Below, one piece after another: positions 62,234 through 64,000 of a stretch of DNA of 64,000 nt. Under the pieces are notes generated by a model. That model did no database searches, had not been told where the DNA came from, and worked only from the letters and a program-made list of their open reading frames with translations. Positions within the stretch are counted from its first letter, which is position 1. Each line of letters begins with the position of its first letter. This stretch comes from an uncultured Litoreibacter sp. (GTDB lineage: Bacteria; Pseudomonadota; Alphaproteobacteria; Rhodobacterales; Rhodobacteraceae). Both the position numbers and the translations under genes were made by a program. The stretch lies in contig CANLVO010000001.1 of assembly GCA_947494645.1 (NCBI GenBank), forward strand, positions 930,001 through 994,000. Reading direction: 5' to 3'.

Positions 62234-63373
62234 ATGAGCGCACCTCAACGGACCAACTGGCTGCTGGTGTTCATGCTGCTTTTGGCGGGGCTGTTCGCGG
62301 CGGCGCAGTTCGGCAAGCTGACGCTGACCCTGCAGGTGCTGCGCGAGACCTACCCGAGCGGCGGCGCATTCGTGCCGGTGCTGATTTCCATCGTTGGGAT
62401 CGTGGGCATCGTCCTGGGCGCAGTTGCAGGCTCTGTCGTGGCCCGCGTCGGGGTGACGCGGTCGATCATCGGGGCGTTACTTGCGGGCGGGGCGCTGTCT
62501 TTGCTGCAGGCGATGATCCCGCCAATGGCTGCCTTTGCGTTTCTGCGCGTGCTCGAAGGGATCGCACATCTGGCGATTGTCGTGGCCACGCCCACCTTGA
62601 TGGCCAGCATTTCCAGTGACGCCGACAGGCCGTTTGTGATGGGCATCTGGGCTGCGTTCTTCGGGATATCCATGGCGATCCTTGCGGCGATCCTGCCCTG
62701 GGTGTTGGGACAAGGCGGCCTGCCGCTGGTCTTGGTCGGGCATGGCGCGGGGATGCTGATCATGGCGGCGTTGCTTTATCCGCTTTTGCCGAAGAGGCGT
62801 ATCAGTGAACCCGTAAAGGTTTCCTACTGGGCGGAGCACCGGGTGATCTATACCACGCCGCGGCTGCTGATCCCCGGGGCGGGGTTCGTGTGGTACACGA
62901 TCCTCTACATTGCGCTGCTGGCGGTGCTGCCGATTGCGTTGGCCTTGCCCGTTTGGGTGATCACCGCGCTGCCGCTTATCTCCATCGCGGGGACGCTTTG
63001 GGGCGGGATGCTGGCCAAGCGCGTCGCCCCTGACATCCTCGTCGCCGTGGGGTTTGCGCTGACGGCTTTGGCCACCGGGCTGGTTTGGGTCCTGTCGCCT
63101 GCGCTTTGGCCTCTCTTTGTGCTGTTCTTCGTGATGGCGCTGATCCCTGCGGGCTCTTTTGCCTCCATCCCGCATTTCAACGCCACAGCCACTGACCGGG
63201 CGCGGGCCACAGGCGGCATAGCGCAGCTGGGCAATGTGGGTACCACTTTGGGCACGCCGATCTTTGTGTTGGCGCTGGATGGCGGCGGGTTGGCGCTGAT
63301 CTGCGCGATCCTGACAGCCTTTTGCTTGCTGGGTCTGGGCGCGACCCGCGCGCTGGCGGCGCGGATCAAATAA
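62234..63373 (+). CDS. MFS transporter, CynX/NimT-like
   Basis: 379 residues from ATG at 62234 (MSAPQRTNW). Starts at 62219 or 62225 would lie inside the repeat element. Twelve hydrophobic helices; AGSVVARVGVTRSIIGALLAGG resembles motif A after helix 2, and the central loop is short. The sequence resembles cyanate/nitroimidazole-type MFS permeases, but no substrate can be given. Upstream of uvrA on the same strand, probably a separate unit because uvrA has its own LexA box. Confidence 0.82.
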   Translation: MSAPQRTNWLLVFMLLLAGLFAAAQFGKLTLTLQVLRETYPSGGAFVPVLISIVGIVGIVLGAVAGSVVARVGVTRSIIGALLAGGALSLLQAMIPPMAAFAFLRVLEGIAHLAIVVATPTLMASISSDADRPFVMGIWAAFFGISMAILAAILPWVLGQGGLPLVLVGHGAGMLIMAALLYPLLPKRRISEPVKVSYWAEHRVIYTTPRLLIPGAGFVWYTILYIALLAVLPIALALPVWVITALPLISIAGTLWGGMLAKRVAPDILVAVGFALTALATGLVWVLSPALWPLFVLFFVMALIPAGSFASIPHFNATATDRARATGGIAQLGNVGTTLGTPIFVLALDGGGLALICAILTAFCLLGLGATRALAARIK

Positions 63374-63383
63374 ATCTGTGGAT

Positions 63384-63398
63384 GTTCTCTTTACGTTC
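63384..63398 (+). promoter_or_regulatory. LexA box of uvrA
   Basis: GTTC-TCTTTAC-GTTC, an exact alphaproteobacterial SOS box, 66 bases before the uvrA ATG and just after the stop of the MFS gene. uvrA is a standard SOS gene. Confidence 0.85.
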
Positions 63399-63464
63399 TG
63401 TTAACCCGGTGGCATTCCCCGCAAGGAAGGCTATCTCTGGCGGGATTGCTGTTTGGGGTGGACC

Positions 63465-64000
63465 ATGGCCGAGCTGAAAAACATCGAAGTACGCGGCGCG
63501 CGCGAGCATAATCTCAAGAATATCGACGTCGACATTCCGCGCGACCAGCTGGTGGTGATCACCGGGCTGTCGGGCTCTGGCAAGTCCTCGCTGGCCTTTG
63601 ACACGATCTATGCCGAGGGGCAGCGTCGCTACGTGGAATCGCTGTCTGCTTATGCGCGGCAATTCCTCGACATGATGGAAAAGCCGGATGTGGATCATAT
63701 CGCGGGGCTGTCGCCTGCGATCTCGATTGAGCAGAAGACCACCTCGAAGAACCCCCGCTCTACCGTGGGTACCGTCACCGAGATTTATGACTATATGCGG
63801 CTGCTCTATGCCCGCGTTGGCACGCCCTATTCGCCTGCCACCGGCAAGCCCATCGAGGCGCAGCAGGTCCAAGATATGGTCGACCGCACGATGGCCATGG
63901 AGGACGGCACGCGCGGCTATTTGCTGGCTCCGATCGTGCGCGACCGCAAGGGCGAATACCGCAAGGAGTTCGCAGAACTGGCCAAGCAGGGCTTTCAGCG
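63465..64000 (+). CDS. uvrA: excinuclease ABC subunit A, N-terminal fragment
   Basis: 178 codons are visible; the gene continues past the right edge. [19 protein letters not shown] and Walker [10 protein letters not shown] near 34-42 open the first ATPase domain; [36 protein letters not shown] and the SYV-like [19 protein letters not shown] blocks are typical of UvrA. With UvrB it finds bulky lesions for nucleotide excision repair. GGTGGA precedes the ATG, and the LexA box above indicates SOS control. Confidence 0.97.
   Translation, partial: MAELKNIEVRGAREHNLKNIDVDIPRDQLVVITGLSGSGKSSLAFDTIYAEGQRRYVESLSAYARQFLDMMEKPDVDHIAGLSPAISIEQKTTSKNPRSTVGTVTEIYDYMRLLYARVGTPYSPATGKPIEAQQVQDMVDRTMAMEDGTRGYLLAPIVRDRKGEYRKEFAELAKQGFQ

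Noticed and set aside
60698-62248. 516-residue minus-strand ORF opposite lpdA
   Set aside because: Shadow of lpdA; His/Arg-rich translation without domains.

Overview
The window is chromosomal DNA from a high-GC marine alphaproteobacterium of the Rhodobacterales (Roseobacter group). This is inferred from the gene set: a split B12-dependent methionine synthase with a DUF1638 neighbour, an ATP synthase zeta-type inhibitor protein, a bactofilin next to an M23 peptidase, a DctB/DctD pair whose regulator has no GAFTGA motif, Hint-domain and DUF4112 proteins. It also fits the alphaproteobacterial LexA box GTTC-N7-GTTC, which occurs three times in front of transcription units. Most of the window is ordinary core genome. 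I see no prophage, insertion sequence or CRISPR array.

Layout. 1-6.6 kb: start of lptF, divergent pepA-holC, a retropepsin-like protease, MarC, an ABC-F ATPase, ndk with a strong terminator, DUF4112 and TfoX-C proteins. 6.6-10.2 kb: a glycosyltransferase, a PhoQ/PhoP-like two-component pair, then a 640-base stretch with no convincing ORF that instead holds a LexA box, a promoter, about 345 transcribed bases without ATG or GTG, and a UUCG-loop terminator: a candidate SOS-controlled small RNA. 10.2-14.6 kb: a fructose-type CUT2 ABC transporter (frcA, frcC, frcB) with a divergent ROK regulator. 14.6-22.6 kb: an SDR with a double operator, a fluoroacetate-dehalogenase-like hydrolase with a tartrate/D-malate dehydrogenase, tRNA-Asn, an MBL hydrolase, an orphan EnvZ-like kinase, a small pocket of unusual genes and a CAT-anticodon tRNA.

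22.6-33.8 kb: purine genes (purM-purN, later purC-purS-purQ) enclose rnd, sufE and a methionine/one-carbon group: DUF1638, a 63-residue membrane protein, GST, a corrinoid protein and the homocysteine methyltransferase 'bmt'. The last two look like two of the three pieces of a split MetH. bmt has a long structured leader that buries its Shine-Dalgarno sequence. Inside this group is a SplB-like radical SAM gene whose promoter contains a LexA box between -35 and -10.

33.8-64 kb: dctB-dctD, rne with a long leader, a VOC protein, an M48 protease, an aminotransferase, the envelope genes amiC and mrcA, prfB, an MFS exporter, bactofilin with M23 peptidase, DUF455 with a peroxiredoxin, an AsmA-like giant protein with queA, two MFS permeases, DUF924, lpdA, and the start of uvrA behind a third LexA box. 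Two families of intergenic repeats lie between these genes: GC-rich hairpins ending in an AT-rich tail, and a GTACAAA-bearing inverted element.
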